This document shows positions 8,012 to 19,579 of a stretch of DNA of 64,000 nt, piece by piece. The notes beneath the pieces are model-generated. The model was not told where the DNA came from and did not search any database. It worked only from the letters and a program-made list of their open reading frames with translations. The stretch lies in contig SWDO01000021.1 of the NCBI GenBank assembly GCA_005116895.1, forward strand, positions 76,386 to 140,385. The letters run 5' to 3'. A program made the translations under genes and the position numbers. The stretch comes from Nitrospira sp. (GTDB lineage Bacteria > Nitrospirota > Nitrospiria > Nitrospirales > Nitrospiraceae). Every line of letters begins with the position of its first letter. Positions within the stretch are counted from its first letter, which is position 1.

Positions 8012-8427
8012 GCGGCGAAGGCGTCCTTCGTGCCGTTGCAGAGGAATGGGGCAAGGTCAAGGTAGCGGCGGGCAACATCTTCCAGCATATCGGTCAAAAA
8101 TGTTTCGTCTCGACACAGTAACAGCCTCCCTCGCAGCACATGGTAGAGGAACGGCAGCGGCGCCTCATTGAGCACCCGAATATCAACCGGAAATCCCACA
8201 GCGGCTGAGAGCGTTACTAAAAGAGCATCCATCATGTTCATCTGCTGTGCAACCATCGGAACATCAAGATAAACCCCAACATCCACGTCATGAACCCTAT
8301 CGGACTCAAGCACCGACCCATACACATACGCAAAGCGCAGCCCCGATACCTTCGCCAATTCAACACGGAGCTTCGCCAGCACATCTTCTCGCTGCTCTGG
8401 ACGAATGGTATAGAGGGCTGTCTTCAT
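8008..8427 (-). CDS. mntA: MNT-type nucleotidyltransferase antitoxin, MntA-like
   Basis: 139 residues with the minimal nucleotidyltransferase fold. The active site reads G37S38 with D47xD49 (DVDVGVYLD), which would bind metal and ATP. The family's Gly-Ser to Asp spacing is commonly ten residues and here is eight, so the loop is short. Expected role: transfer AMP to the HEPN partner and so neutralise it. The ATG at 8427 is preceded by AGGGA at good distance. It is first in a two-gene unit with hepT. Confidence 0.87.
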   Translation of the reverse strand: MKTALYTIRPEQREDVLAKLRVELAKVSGLRFAYVYGSVLESDRVHDVDVGVYLDVPMVAQQMNMMDALLVTLSAAVGFPVDIRVLNEAPLPFLYHVLRGRLLLCRDETFLTDMLEDVARRYLDLAPFLCNGTKDAFAA

Positions 8428-8685
8428 GATGTCCCTGACTCCACCCAGTGCGCACCCTTCATTGGCGCTATCTTACACCGTCACTATCATGAGGACAAGA
8501 AACCCTGATCAGCATGGAGGAAACCAGCATGTCAGGGAAGGACTCGCCTCCGGTCGCGGTTCTGTCAGAGCTATGACTTATAGTGGGGTTGAATGAAGAC
8601 AAGCATCGGTCGCTAAATAAACGCGCATACGCATGCGACGAGATATCACGACCTTCAGCCAATCATGCAGTGTGTAGCCACACCA
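8428..8685. other. gap between mntA and trpA, no gene assigned
   Basis: 258 bases. A plus-strand reading frame at 8511-8573 (20 codons, beginning MEETSMSGKD) vaguely resembles the N-terminus of some transposases, but is too short to call. No promoter for mntA stands out. Confidence 0.3.
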
Positions 8686-9489
8686 CTAGCCTGTGGCCAT
8701 GGCTGATTTCAGTGATCGGACAAACTCGGCGACGTTCCCGATCATCTTGGGATCTTGCTGGTGGGACGCAATACGTTTCACGATAGCGCTACCGACAATC
8801 ACCCCATCCGCCACCTTCGACACCCGCGCCGCATCCTCCGGCGTCGCCACTCCGAACCCGACGGCGACTGGAGCGGTGGAGACTTTCCGGAGTTTTTTGA
8901 CATTGTCTTGGACGTCGCCCACGTTGCTCAACTTCGACCCGGTAATGCCAGTCAGCGAAACGTAGTAGACAAATCCATGCGACTCTCTCGCCACAAGTTT
9001 TCGCCGGCTGGGTGTGCTGGTCGGCGCCAACAGGAAAATGAGCGGCAGTCCGGCTGCATCCGCCGGGCCTTTGAGCGGCCCCGCTTCATCCGGCGGCATA
9101 TCGGGGACAATCAACCCATCCACTCCCGCGGTTGATGCAGCCTTGCAAAACTGATCACAGCCCATGGCGTGGATGGAGTTGTAGTACAACATCAACACGA
9201 TGGGAATGTTCGTCCGCTTCCTGAGCGAGGTCACTGAAGCCAGGATTTTCCGCAGTGTTGTGCCGCTCTTCAAAGCCCGCTCAGCGGCCTGCTGAATGAC
9301 CGGCCCATCGGCAATCGGATCGGAGAAGGGCACGCCCAATTCGATGACGTCAGCGCCTGCCTGCTCTAGGGCCACGACCAACTGTTCTGTTTCAGCCAAT
9401 CCAGGATCCCCGGCCATAAGGTAGGCAATGAGCGCTTTCTCCTTCTTATCACGCAATCTCTGAAACGTGGTTTCCAGCCGTCGGCTCAT
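8686..9489 (-). CDS. trpA: tryptophan synthase alpha subunit
   Basis: 267 residues, TIM barrel that cleaves indole-3-glycerol phosphate and channels indole to TrpB. Catalytic Glu lies in ELGVPFSDP and catalytic Asp in [11 protein letters not shown]; the phosphate-binding loop [10 protein letters not shown] and GVIVGSAIV are intact. It overlaps the end of trpB by 4 bases and is last in the trp operon. Its last 75 bases are repeated at 7479-7553, just beyond the HepT/MntA pair, so the terminal residues may have been exchanged when that island arrived. Confidence 0.98.
   Translation of the reverse strand: MSRRLETTFQRLRDKKEKALIAYLMAGDPGLAETEQLVVALEQAGADVIELGVPFSDPIADGPVIQQAAERALKSGTTLRKILASVTSLRKRTNIPIVLMLYYNSIHAMGCDQFCKAASTAGVDGLIVPDMPPDEAGPLKGPADAAGLPLIFLLAPTSTPSRRKLVARESHGFVYYVSLTGITGSKLSNVGDVQDNVKKLRKVSTAPVAVGFGVATPEDAARVSKVADGVIVGSAIVKRIASHQQDPKMIGNVAEFVRSLKSAMATG
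8714..8733. repeat. 20-bp perfect core of the trpA-tail direct repeat, copy 2 (inside trpA)
   Basis: Same 20 bases as 7507-7526, here within the functional trpA coding sequence, encoding VAEFVRS. The two copies bound the HepT/MntA segment. Confidence 0.85.
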
Positions 9490-10679
9490 AACTCCACCCC
9501 TCGCATCCTCGCCACTTGTTGCACATCCTTATCCCCACGACCGGATAAGTTGGCGATGATGACTTGTGACTTTTTCAGCTTCGGGGCCAGTTTGATGACA
9601 TGCGCGATGGCATGCGCACTTTCCAACGCCGGAATGATCCCTTCTTCACACGCCAGCAGATCAAAGGCGGTCATCGCCTCGGTATCTGTCGCATAGGTGT
9701 ACTCGATCCGACCTTGGTCATGATAGAGGCTGTGTTCAGGCCCAACCGCCGCATAATCCAGACCGGCCGAGACGGAATGGGTCAGATTAATTTGACCATT
9801 CTCGTCCTGAAGCAGGTACGTCATGGTGCCTTGCAACACTCCCGGCTTGCCGCCTGAAAACCGCGCGGCATGTTTGCCGCTCACAATCCCACTCCCTCCA
9901 GCTTCCACACCGACCATCTTGACCTTGGGGTCGCGGAGGAATGCATAAAACAGCCCGATGGAATTACTCCCACCCCCAACACATGCCACGAGATAATTCG
10001 GCAACTTCCCTTCCGCAGCTAGGATTTGCTTCCGTGCCTCTTTGCCGATGATGGCCTGGAAATCACGGATCATCATGGGATAGGGATGCGCCCCGAGAAC
10101 TGAGCCCAGAATGTAATGGGTGGTGCGCACGTTGGTCGTCCAATCCCGCATCGCTTCGCTAATGGCGTCTTTCAACGTCCGGCTGCCGGCGTCGACACCT
10201 GTCACCTTCGCACCAAGTAACCGCATGCGGAAAACATTCAATGCCTGGCGTTGCATATCCTCCGTGCCCATGTAGACTTCACATTCCAACCCGAACATCG
10301 CAGCCGCTGTCGCGGTGGCGACCCCGTGTTGACCGGCGCCTGTTTCAGCAATGATTCGCCGCTTTTTCATGCGCAGGGCCAGCAACACTTGGCCGATGGC
10401 ATTGTTGATCTTATGTGCACCGGTATGGCACAGGTCTTCCCGTTTCAGATAAATCTTGGCGCCGCCCAACTTCTTGGTCAGCCGATCCGCACGATAGAGA
10501 CTGGTTGGGCGCCCGACATACTGCTTGAGGTAGTAGGCAAGGTTTACTTGAAATCGACGGTCCTTCTTCGCCTTGAGATACTCCGCTTCCAATTCGAGGA
10601 GCGCAGGCATAAGAGTTTCCGGCACATAGCGACCCCCATAGGGTCCGAATCGACCATGGCTATCTGGGAGCATCGACAT
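9486..10679 (-). CDS. trpB: tryptophan synthase beta subunit
   Basis: 397-residue PLP enzyme joining indole and serine. PLP lysine is in the HTGAHKINN block ([13 protein letters not shown]), with the [11 protein letters not shown] substrate loop and the glycine-rich phosphate cradle [10 protein letters not shown]. It is the TrpB1 type, with the COMM-domain region that contacts TrpA, consistent with the overlapping trpA. GGAGG sits about ten bases before the ATG at 10679; a second ATG two codons in is possible. A 44-nt gap separates it from trpF. Confidence 0.98.
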   Translation of the reverse strand: MSMLPDSHGRFGPYGGRYVPETLMPALLELEAEYLKAKKDRRFQVNLAYYLKQYVGRPTSLYRADRLTKKLGGAKIYLKREDLCHTGAHKINNAIGQVLLALRMKKRRIIAETGAGQHGVATATAAAMFGLECEVYMGTEDMQRQALNVFRMRLLGAKVTGVDAGSRTLKDAISEAMRDWTTNVRTTHYILGSVLGAHPYPMMIRDFQAIIGKEARKQILAAEGKLPNYLVACVGGGSNSIGLFYAFLRDPKVKMVGVEAGGSGIVSGKHAARFSGGKPGVLQGTMTYLLQDENGQINLTHSVSAGLDYAAVGPEHSLYHDQGRIEYTYATDTEAMTAFDLLACEEGIIPALESAHAIAHVIKLAPKLKKSQVIIANLSGRGDKDVQQVARMRGVEL

Positions 10680-10723
10680 GTGAACGTATCCTCCTGAATA
10701 AATCGGTAGCAGTATAATCGTGC

Positions 10724-11353
10724 TTATTCGACTGGAACAAGCCTGGCCGCTTGAATAAACGCCTTCACTTTGTCCGGGTCTTTCTTGCCGAGACTCTGCT
10801 CCACCCCACTGCTCACATCCACTCCGTAGGGACGCACCTGAGCAATTGCCTCAGCCACATTAGTCGGCGTGAGTCCTCCCGCCAAGATGATGGGTGTCGA
10901 GCGAGCGGCATCCTGCGCTAAGGTCCAGTCAACCGTCTTCCCGGTCCCCCCATAGGCCTGGTCCGAAAATGCATCGATAAGAAACCCTCGCACATTGGCC
11001 CGCCCTTGGAATTCTGCCAGGGCGAGAAAGGTACCCCGATCCTTCAATCGAAGGGCTTTCAGCGCTGGACGGCCAAGATTTTGGCAATAGAGGGATGATT
11101 CATCTCCGTGAAGTTGAGCCAAGGCAAAACCACATTCATCCATGAGCGCGCGAACCCTCTCGGCCTCTTCGTTGACGAAGACCCCCACCGGAAGTACAAA
11201 AGGCGGAAGACCGGCTATGATGGATCTCGCTACTGTCGGCTCCACCCAACGTGGGCTTTTGCGGTACATGACGAACCCCAAGGCATCCGCACCGGCCTTG
11301 ACTGCACCGGCCGCGTCTTCGACATTGGTAATCCCGCAGATTTTGATCTTCAT
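10724..11353 (-). CDS. trpF: phosphoribosylanthranilate isomerase
   Basis: 209-residue TIM barrel converting phosphoribosylanthranilate to the carboxyphenylamino deoxyribulose phosphate. The start at 11353 (MKIKICGIT) places the catalytic Cys in KICGIT at residue 6 as in the family; a longer frame would add 27 unrelated residues overlapping trpC. The general-acid Asp is in [16 protein letters not shown] and phosphate binding is in [10 protein letters not shown]. Ten bases separate it from trpC. It is not fused to trpC as in enterobacteria. Confidence 0.97.
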   Translation of the reverse strand: MKIKICGITNVEDAAGAVKAGADALGFVMYRKSPRWVEPTVARSIIAGLPPFVLPVGVFVNEEAERVRALMDECGFALAQLHGDESSLYCQNLGRPALKALRLKDRGTFLALAEFQGRANVRGFLIDAFSDQAYGGTGKTVDWTLAQDAARSTPIILAGGLTPTNVAEAIAQVRPYGVDVSSGVEQSLGKKDPDKVKAFIQAARLVPVE

Positions 11354-11363
11354 ACTGAATGAT

Positions 11364-12191
11364 TTAGGCGGCCCCTTCACCGCGAGGAGCCAGGCCAAGT
11401 AACTCTCGTACTTTTTCCCCTGTGTGCTCGGCACGAATGAGCGACTCTCCGATCAACATGGCGTGTACACCAGCGTCGTTCAGTTTTGTCACGTCCTCTC
11501 GCTTATGAATTCCGCTTTCGCTGATGATCAACTTATCGGACGGGATCCGTTTTGCCAGACGAAACGTTACATCGAGATCCGTCGTGAATGTTTTGAGGTC
11601 TCGATTGTTGATCCCGATCATCCGCGCAGTGGGAATCCACTCCAGAACCGTATCCAATTCCCTCTCGTGATGGGTTTCGAAGAGGCTATCCATCCCGAGT
11701 TCGGTGGCCAAGGCGTGGAAGTCCATCAGTTGCCGCCGTTCTAATGCTGCCACAATCAGCAAAACCGCATCAGCCCCGTGAGCCCGCGCTTCATAGAACT
11801 GCACGTCGCCGACCATGAATTCCTTATTGAGCGCCGGGATCGGGAGTGCGCGCTTGATCTCTGCAAGATACCGAAGGTCGCCTTGAAAAAAATCCTTGTC
11901 GGTCAAGACGGACAGGGCCGCCGCCCCATGCTCCTGGTAGGTGCGCGCAAGCCCGAGATAATCGAACCTGTTAGAAAACTCTTCTCGTAACAGCCCTAGG
12001 CTCGGCGACGCTTTCTTGATTTCCGCGATCAAGGCCGGGGTGGTGGGAGACCGTGTGGCATCCAGGGTGACGGCAAACCCAAGGACCGGCGGGACATCCC
12101 GAATCGCCGCCTTGAGGTCGGCCAGATAGGAACGGTTCTGTTTGTGCCTGAGTTCCGCTCGCTTGTGCTCAAGAATACGATCGAGAATCAT
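11364..12191 (-). CDS. trpC: indole-3-glycerol phosphate synthase
   Basis: 275-residue TIM barrel closing the indole ring. Active-site blocks are clear: AEIKKASPS, ALSVLTDKDFFQG, LNKEFMV and GINNRDLKTF, with the phosphate loop ISESGIHKREDV and AMLIGESLI. Monofunctional. It lies 7 bases downstream of trpD. Confidence 0.98.
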   Translation of the reverse strand: MILDRILEHKRAELRHKQNRSYLADLKAAIRDVPPVLGFAVTLDATRSPTTPALIAEIKKASPSLGLLREEFSNRFDYLGLARTYQEHGAAALSVLTDKDFFQGDLRYLAEIKRALPIPALNKEFMVGDVQFYEARAHGADAVLLIVAALERRQLMDFHALATELGMDSLFETHHERELDTVLEWIPTARMIGINNRDLKTFTTDLDVTFRLAKRIPSDKLIISESGIHKREDVTKLNDAGVHAMLIGESLIRAEHTGEKVRELLGLAPRGEGAA

Positions 12192-12198
12192 GAGTCAC

Positions 12199-13218
12199 TC
12201 ACGCTTTCTTGGTGAATGCAATGAGCCGATCCAGCTTCTCGAAGGCGGCTCCAGCGTCAATCGTCTGTTGTGCAAGACGGAATCCGTCCTTGAGCGTTCT
12301 GGCTTTTTGACCTACGACCATCGCAGGTGCGGCGTTCAGACACACGATGTCCCGTCTCGGCCCTTTCTGCCCTTGTAGAATCTCTTTCGTGACCCGTGCA
12401 TTTTCCTCCGGCGAGCCACCGACGAATTCTTTTCGCGCTGCACGCCGAACCTCGAACTCCTCCGGCGCGATAAAATAACTCGACACGACACCACCCTTCC
12501 CCTCAGCGACTCTCGTCCGGTCCGACAAGGTGATCTCGTCCAAGCCATCCAGACCATGCATGACGAAACAATGTTGCGATCCTAGCTCCAGGAGGACACG
12601 CCCGAGGATATCTGTCCACTTTGCATCATAGACCCCCAACACTTGGTGCGTGGCACCGGCCGGATTGGCTAATGGGCCAAGCACGTTCAGGATGGTCCGG
12701 ATTCCCATTTCCTGTCGGACCCCGGCACACTGCTTCATCGCGCCGTGGTAGAGCGGCGCAAACAAGAACCCGATGCCGACTTCGTCGATACAGTCGGCCA
12801 CACGGCTCGGCTCGAGGTCAATTTTCACACCGAGCATGCCCAGCACATCCGCGCTGCCGGACCTGGAGGATACCGAGCGATTCCCATGCTTTGCCACGGT
12901 AATGCCGGCCCCAGCGACTACGAATGCTGCGGTCGTGGAAATATTAAATGTATCGGCCCCATCCCCACCCGTTCCGCAGGTATCAACAACAATCGGCGAC
13001 CCGACTCTGATTCGGGTTGCTCGTTCCCGCATGGCACGTACCGAACCAACAACTTCCTCGACCGTTTCACCTTTTTGCCTGAGTCCCATGAGATAGGCAG
13101 CCATCTGAGCCAAAGTCGCAGCCCCATCCATGATCTCCAGCATGACCATTTCGGCCTCTTGCGCGGATAGATCAGTTCGGTCGGCTAATTTGGCGAGCGC
13201 ATCTTTGATCATGGCCAC
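12199..13218 (-). CDS. trpD: anthranilate phosphoribosyltransferase
   Basis: 339 residues, joining anthranilate and PRPP. Shows the VDTCGTGGDGADTFNIST pyrophosphate/Mg loop, KHGNRSVSSRSGSADVLE-type block, and the G-P-L-xNP segment. Standalone rather than fused to TrpG. Fifteen bases separate it from trpG. Its PRPP would come from the prs operon near the left of the window. Confidence 0.98.
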   Translation of the reverse strand: MAMIKDALAKLADRTDLSAQEAEMVMLEIMDGAATLAQMAAYLMGLRQKGETVEEVVGSVRAMRERATRIRVGSPIVVDTCGTGGDGADTFNISTTAAFVVAGAGITVAKHGNRSVSSRSGSADVLGMLGVKIDLEPSRVADCIDEVGIGFLFAPLYHGAMKQCAGVRQEMGIRTILNVLGPLANPAGATHQVLGVYDAKWTDILGRVLLELGSQHCFVMHGLDGLDEITLSDRTRVAEGKGGVVSSYFIAPEEFEVRRAARKEFVGGSPEENARVTKEILQGQKGPRRDIVCLNAAPAMVVGQKARTLKDGFRLAQQTIDAGAAFEKLDRLIAFTKKA

Positions 13219-13233
13219 ACAGATCAGGGAAGA

Positions 13234-13797
13234 TTAGAGTTTCAAGAAGTTGCGGAGCAAATCTTTCCCGACGGTCGTCAGAATCGATTCCGGGTGGAAT
13301 TGGACCCCTTCGACACCCAGTGTCTTATGGCGGATTCCCATAATCTCGCCTTCAGCAGTCTCAGCGGAAATTTCGCAACAGTCCGGAAGATTGTCTCGAT
13401 TGACGATAAGAGAATGATAGCGCGTTGCTTCAAACGGATTGGGTAACGATTGAAAGATGGTCCTGCCGTCGTGCTTGATCTGCGATGTCTTCCCATGCAT
13501 CAAGCGGGGAGCACGAATTACCTCACCTCCATATGCGACGGCCATCGACTGATGCCCCAAACAGACGCCGAGAATGGGCAGCTTCCCTCCAAACCGACGG
13601 ATCGCGTCGACTGAAATACCGGCCTCCCGTGGTGTGCACGGTCCCGGTGAAATCACAAGACGGCGCGGATGCAATTCCTCAATCTGGTCGAGCGTGATCT
13701 GGTCGTTTCGAAATACGAGTATGTCCTCACCCAATTCTCCGAGATACTGAACGAGGTTGTACGTGAAGGAGTCGTAGTTATCGATGACCAATAGCAT
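13234..13797 (-). CDS. trpG: anthranilate synthase component II (glutamine amidotransferase)
   Basis: 187-residue class I amidotransferase supplying ammonia to TrpE. Catalytic triad: Cys in GVCLGHQSM, His and Glu in VQFHPESIL; the oxyanion loop SPGPCTP is present. It could also serve aminodeoxychorismate synthase as PabA, because no separate pabA is visible here. A 73-nt gap with an inverted repeat separates it from trpE. Confidence 0.96.
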   Translation of the reverse strand: MLLVIDNYDSFTYNLVQYLGELGEDILVFRNDQITLDQIEELHPRRLVISPGPCTPREAGISVDAIRRFGGKLPILGVCLGHQSMAVAYGGEVIRAPRLMHGKTSQIKHDGRTIFQSLPNPFEATRYHSLIVNRDNLPDCCEISAETAEGEIMGIRHKTLGVEGVQFHPESILTTVGKDLLRNFLKL

Positions 13798-13812
13798 AAG
13801 CGTTACTCGTCG

Positions 13813-13863
13813 TTCGTGAAGCGTATCTCGTCAGAGAATCCGGCGCACTTCACCCTTCACGAA
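13813..13863. repeat. inverted repeat between trpE and trpG
   Basis: Nine-base arms TTCGTGAAG (13813-13821) and CTTCACGAA (13855-13863) enclose a 33-base loop, occupying most of the trpE-trpG gap. It has no U-run, so it is not an intrinsic terminator. It could be a REP-like palindrome or an mRNA-processing/stability hairpin. Confidence 0.6.
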
Positions 13864-13870
13864 GCACCAC

Positions 13871-15367
13871 TCATTCCAGCCCCTGTTCCGCCAGTTCGAT
13901 CGCCTTCATCATGGCGCGGGATTTGTTGCAGGTTTCTTCATACTCGTGTTCCGGGTTCGAGTCAGCGACGATGCCTGCCCCGGCCTGGATGAAGGCTCGA
14001 CGGCGCGAGACCACAACCGTCCGGATATTGATGCACATGTCCATATTCCCTGAAAAACTGATGTAGCCGACGGCGCCGGCATAGGGGCCGCGTCTGGTCG
14101 GCTCAAGTTCCTCGATAATTTCCATTGCCCGGATTTTCGGCGCGCCGGACACGGTACCGGCAGGAAAGCATGCCTTCAGCACATCATACACCGTCTTGTC
14201 CTGGCACAGCGTGCCTGTGACATTGGAGACCATATGCATAACGTGCGAGTACCGTTCAACATTCATCAACGACTCGACGTGGACGGATCCCCGTTCAGCC
14301 ACACGACCGACATCATTGCGTCCGAGATCCACCAGCATAATGTGCTCGGCCCGTTCCTTCGCATCAGCAAGAAGACGGCGTTCCAATTCCACGTCCTCAT
14401 CCATCGTTGCGCCACGCCGTCTGGTGCCGGCAATCGGGCGCACCGAGACCAACCCGTCCTCACACCGTACAAGAATTTCGGGAGACGAGCCGACCAGTTC
14501 AACCCCCGCAATTCTGATGTAATACATGTAGGGCGACGGATTCACGAGGCGTAAGGCCCGATAGAGCTGAAACGGAGGAGCCTGGAGATTTGTTTCCCAT
14601 CGTTGCGACAAGACACACTGAAAGATATCGCCAGCTCTAATGTAGTCCTGCGCACGAGACACGATCTTCTCAAACTTCGCCTTGCTCATGTTGACTGTGA
14701 AACGAATCGGAGTTCGCCGACGCCTCGGCTTGACGGGTCGAAGCGGTCGACGGATTCTGGCAATCATCGCTTCGATCCTGCCTGTCGCCTCACGATAGGC
14801 CGAACGAATGTCTCGTTCCGACTGAGACTTTACCTGTGCATTGGCGACAACCTTGATCTTCTGCGAGACGTTGTCGAAGATAAGCAGTGTCTCGGTCAAT
14901 AAAAATGCAAAGTCCGGAACATCGAGGTGTTCCTTCTTGCGGGAGGGAAGATCCTCGAACGTCTGCACCATGTCATAGCCAAGGTACCCGACGGCTCCAC
15001 CAACAAAAGGAGGCAGATCCGGAACCGTGACGGGACGGTACGTCTCCATGATTTCCCGCAGACGGTCCAGTGGCTCGCCGCGGCTAGGGATTCGCCGGCA
15101 ATCCGAACCTTTCTTCACACACAGATCGCCACGATCCTCGTAGATGACGAGCGGAGACCCGCTTCCAAGAAAGGAATATCTGGCCCACTTTTCTCCCCCT
15201 TGAATACTCTCCAGTAAATAGGCCGAGGGCCCATGATCGATCTTGGCAAAGGCCGAGACCGGCGTATCATGGTCCGCCAAGATTTCACGAAATAACGGAA
15301 TGAGATTGCCCTGCTTTGCGTAGGAGCGAAACTCATCCAGCGTGAGTGAATAGGTCGCTGCCCGCAT
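13871..15367 (-). CDS. trpE: anthranilate synthase component I
   Basis: 498 residues, converting chorismate and ammonia to anthranilate. The chorismate-binding C-terminal domain shows RPIAGTRRRG, HIMLVDLGRNDVGRV, and FPAGTVSGAPKIRAMEII. The N-terminal domain has LLES near residue 50, part of the tryptophan feedback site. First of trpEGDCFBA. It starts 9 bases after the LysM lipoprotein gene, with no room for a leader-peptide attenuator; any attenuation would have to act upstream of that gene. Confidence 0.98.
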   Translation of the reverse strand: MRAATYSLTLDEFRSYAKQGNLIPLFREILADHDTPVSAFAKIDHGPSAYLLESIQGGEKWARYSFLGSGSPLVIYEDRGDLCVKKGSDCRRIPSRGEPLDRLREIMETYRPVTVPDLPPFVGGAVGYLGYDMVQTFEDLPSRKKEHLDVPDFAFLLTETLLIFDNVSQKIKVVANAQVKSQSERDIRSAYREATGRIEAMIARIRRPLRPVKPRRRRTPIRFTVNMSKAKFEKIVSRAQDYIRAGDIFQCVLSQRWETNLQAPPFQLYRALRLVNPSPYMYYIRIAGVELVGSSPEILVRCEDGLVSVRPIAGTRRRGATMDEDVELERRLLADAKERAEHIMLVDLGRNDVGRVAERGSVHVESLMNVERYSHVMHMVSNVTGTLCQDKTVYDVLKACFPAGTVSGAPKIRAMEIIEELEPTRRGPYAGAVGYISFSGNMDMCINIRTVVVSRRRAFIQAGAGIVADSNPEHEYEETCNKSRAMMKAIELAEQGLE

Positions 15368-15376
15368 GTCGTCCGC

Positions 15377-16021
15377 TTACTCTACCCCCACCAGAAGCTT
15401 CTGTCCGATCTCGACGATGTCATCCGGCAGTTTATTCGACTTCTTCAACTTATCGACCTCAACACCATACCGCCGGCTAATGCTATAGAGCGTTTCCCCC
15501 GCTTTGACCACATGGACCATCCCCGGTGTGACCTTCATCGGAGAGGCCGGCTCAGTCATTGCCGCCATGCCTTTGTCTGAAAGATGACTACCACTGTGAC
15601 CGCCGGAAACAGCTTTCGGCAATTCGGCTTTTTTCGGTTTGACTAGAGGGGGCTGGCCCTTTCTCTGCATATCCTCCAGGGCTTTTCGTTCCAGCACCGT
15701 CGCTTCCCTGATTGCTTCTGCCTCCTCTTGAAGACGCCCCATCTGCTCACGTGCCACCTGCACCTGTGCAGACAGCTCACGATTCCTCGCCTCAAATTCA
15801 GCTAATTCAGTCTTTGTGTGCCTGACCTCACTATCGAGCTCAGCCGTCCGTTTCTCTTCCTGTGCCAGGAGGCGCTGAAAATTCAGGCTTCGCGCTTTTT
15901 CCGCGTTGTATTTTTCCTCTAATACAACACACCCACTTACCAACCACCCACCACAGAGCAGTATTCCTAATGAAATGATCTTCCGGATTCGCTCACAGAC
16001 CTGCTGCGCTCCCTTCTGCAT
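15377..16021 (-). CDS. LysM-domain lipoprotein with coiled coil
   Basis: 214 residues. A lipobox (LVSGC, Cys about 31) follows a basic N-terminus and hydrophobic core, so it should be lipid-anchored. Residues about 40-115 are charged heptads (coiled coil). A Lys/Pro-rich linker leads to one C-terminal LysM domain (about 168-214, VKAGETLYSISRRYG), which binds peptidoglycan. No catalytic domain is present, so a tethering or scaffold role is inferred. AAGGAGG precedes the ATG at 16021. It is transcribed from its own promoter, and trpE follows 9 bases later, so the trp genes may be read through from here. Confidence 0.88.
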   Translation of the reverse strand: MQKGAQQVCERIRKIISLGILLCGGWLVSGCVVLEEKYNAEKARSLNFQRLLAQEEKRTAELDSEVRHTKTELAEFEARNRELSAQVQVAREQMGRLQEEAEAIREATVLERKALEDMQRKGQPPLVKPKKAELPKAVSGGHSGSHLSDKGMAAMTEPASPMKVTPGMVHVVKAGETLYSISRRYGVEVDKLKKSNKLPDDIVEIGQKLLVGVE

Positions 16022-16075
16022 ATATCCTCCTTACCCAGGCTCTCTGCCAACTTCAGACCTGCTGAAGCGACGCTT

Positions 16076-16104
16076 AGAATAGTGGCCACTGATGCGAAAG
16101 TCAA
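16076..16104 (-). promoter_or_regulatory. sigma-70-type promoter for LysM gene and trp operon
   Basis: Minus strand: TTGACT (16104-16099), 17-base spacer, TATTCT (16081-16076), about 55 bases upstream of the LysM start codon. It is the best promoter-like sequence upstream of the trp operon. Confidence 0.65.
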
Positions 16105-16207
16105 AGCGGACCAGGCCCATCGGGTTTGACCGTTTCCGCACCCTTATGCTACGGTCAGCACGGTTCAGGCCTCTCTCTCCTCCCATGCCAAACGTCGTCT
16201 TTCATGA

Positions 16208-18313
<2,106 letters not shown>

Positions 18314-19579
18314 TCACACCGAGGCTTCGACTGGAACAGGCACTTTCTCGTCCTTAAGAATTTGCACGCTTCGTATCGATCGAGGATCCGCTTCATGGAC
18401 CACCAGGCGACAATTCTCGATGCGGAGTTCTTCTCCTGCCTGCGGGATGCGACCAAGATTTTCCTGGATCAACCCTCCGATCGTCAGGGCTTCATCTCCA
18501 AGCTCAACTTTTAGGAAATCGTTTACCTTTCGGACTTCCGTCCGTCCATGGACTAGAATTTGGTTCTTTCCAATGCGTTTGATGAGCTCTTCAGTGATAT
18601 CCGTTTCATCGACGATCTCACCCACGACTTCCTCGAGAAGATCTTCAAGCGTCACCAGTCCCATAACACCGCCGAATTCGTTGACGACGACTCCCATATG
18701 CCGCTTCTCCTGCTGGAACTGTTTCATCAAGTCGTCCGCCGTCTTGCCGGCCGGGACAAAGAGCGGAGGATGGGCGATATCCCGGAGGCGCAAATCGGTT
18801 CTCCCTTTAGCCAACTCGGTCAGCGCCTTCGTCTTGTAAAGAATCCCGGTAATGTTATCGAGCATGCCGTCATAGAGGGGAATTCTGGAGTACTTGGAAT
18901 TATAGAGTAGCTCTTGTGCTTCCTTCAGTCGAAGGTTCCCGTCGAGCGAAAACACGTAGATGCGCGGCGTCATCGCATCTTCCGCGGTAATATCTTTCAG
19001 TTGAAATACGTTTTTGATCATTTTGACTTCTTCTGATTCTAACTCGCCGGCCTTTCCTCCCTGGTCGAGCATAATTTTCAGCTCTTCCTCGGTTACCAAG
19101 GGAAGCGTCAACCCCTTCCCTCCCGTCAAACTGTAGATCAGCGGAACGATCAGAAAAAGAAGCGGTCGCAACATGACCTGAACCCCATAGATGGGGTAAG
19201 CCATGTTCAGCGTCACGGGTACGGAAAACTTTGCCGCCAAAGTCTTTGGGATAACATCCACTGAGACGAGAAGCACAAAGGTCAGGATACCAATCATGAC
19301 TGCAATCGCTTCTTCAAGTGCACTCTTGCCCCCATAGGCATTCAATGTGATGAAGGTGGCAAACATGGGGGTCGCAGTACTGACGAGACGGTCACCGACG
19401 AGAATGGTCGAGAGGAGCTTTTGGGGGTCGCTCCTCAATTGAAGCGCTTTGGCTGCCCGTTTACTTCCGTTCTGCGCCAATGCTTTCAGTCGTGTTTCGT
19501 TGACCGAAAAGAAGCCGATCTCGGCTGTAGAAATAACGGCGGATAACCCTATCAATCCTAGTAGGATGAGGATGTCCAT
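18314..19579 (-). CDS. CNNM/HlyC-CorC family membrane protein (DUF21-CBS-CorC)
   Basis: 421 residues: an N-terminal DUF21 domain with about four membrane helices (1-170), two CBS domains (about 205-320, containing AMTPR and VVVNEFGGVMGLVTLEDLLEEVVGEI) and a C-terminal CorC/HlyC FAD-PCMH-like domain (about 335-415). Family members are magnesium/cobalt efflux or transport-linked proteins of the inner membrane, although many are still annotated as hemolysins. The metal is not predictable. It ends one base from convergent ligA with no space for a terminator. Confidence 0.92.
   Translation of the reverse strand: MDILILLGLIGLSAVISTAEIGFFSVNETRLKALAQNGSKRAAKALQLRSDPQKLLSTILVGDRLVSTATPMFATFITLNAYGGKSALEEAIAVMIGILTFVLLVSVDVIPKTLAAKFSVPVTLNMAYPIYGVQVMLRPLLFLIVPLIYSLTGGKGLTLPLVTEEELKIMLDQGGKAGELESEEVKMIKNVFQLKDITAEDAMTPRIYVFSLDGNLRLKEAQELLYNSKYSRIPLYDGMLDNITGILYKTKALTELAKGRTDLRLRDIAHPPLFVPAGKTADDLMKQFQQEKRHMGVVVNEFGGVMGLVTLEDLLEEVVGEIVDETDITEELIKRIGKNQILVHGRTEVRKVNDFLKVELGDEALTIGGLIQENLGRIPQAGEELRIENCRLVVHEADPRSIRSVQILKDEKVPVPVEASV

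Noticed and set aside
8511-8573. Plus-strand 20-codon frame (MEETSMSGKD...) between mntA and trpA resembling a transposase N-terminus
   Set aside because: It is too short and stops at once. The resemblance is to a common low-information pattern and I cannot verify it by search.
13798-13870. Tryptophan attenuator in the trpE-trpG gap
   Set aside because: The hairpin is downstream of trpE, has no Trp-rich leader peptide and no T-run.
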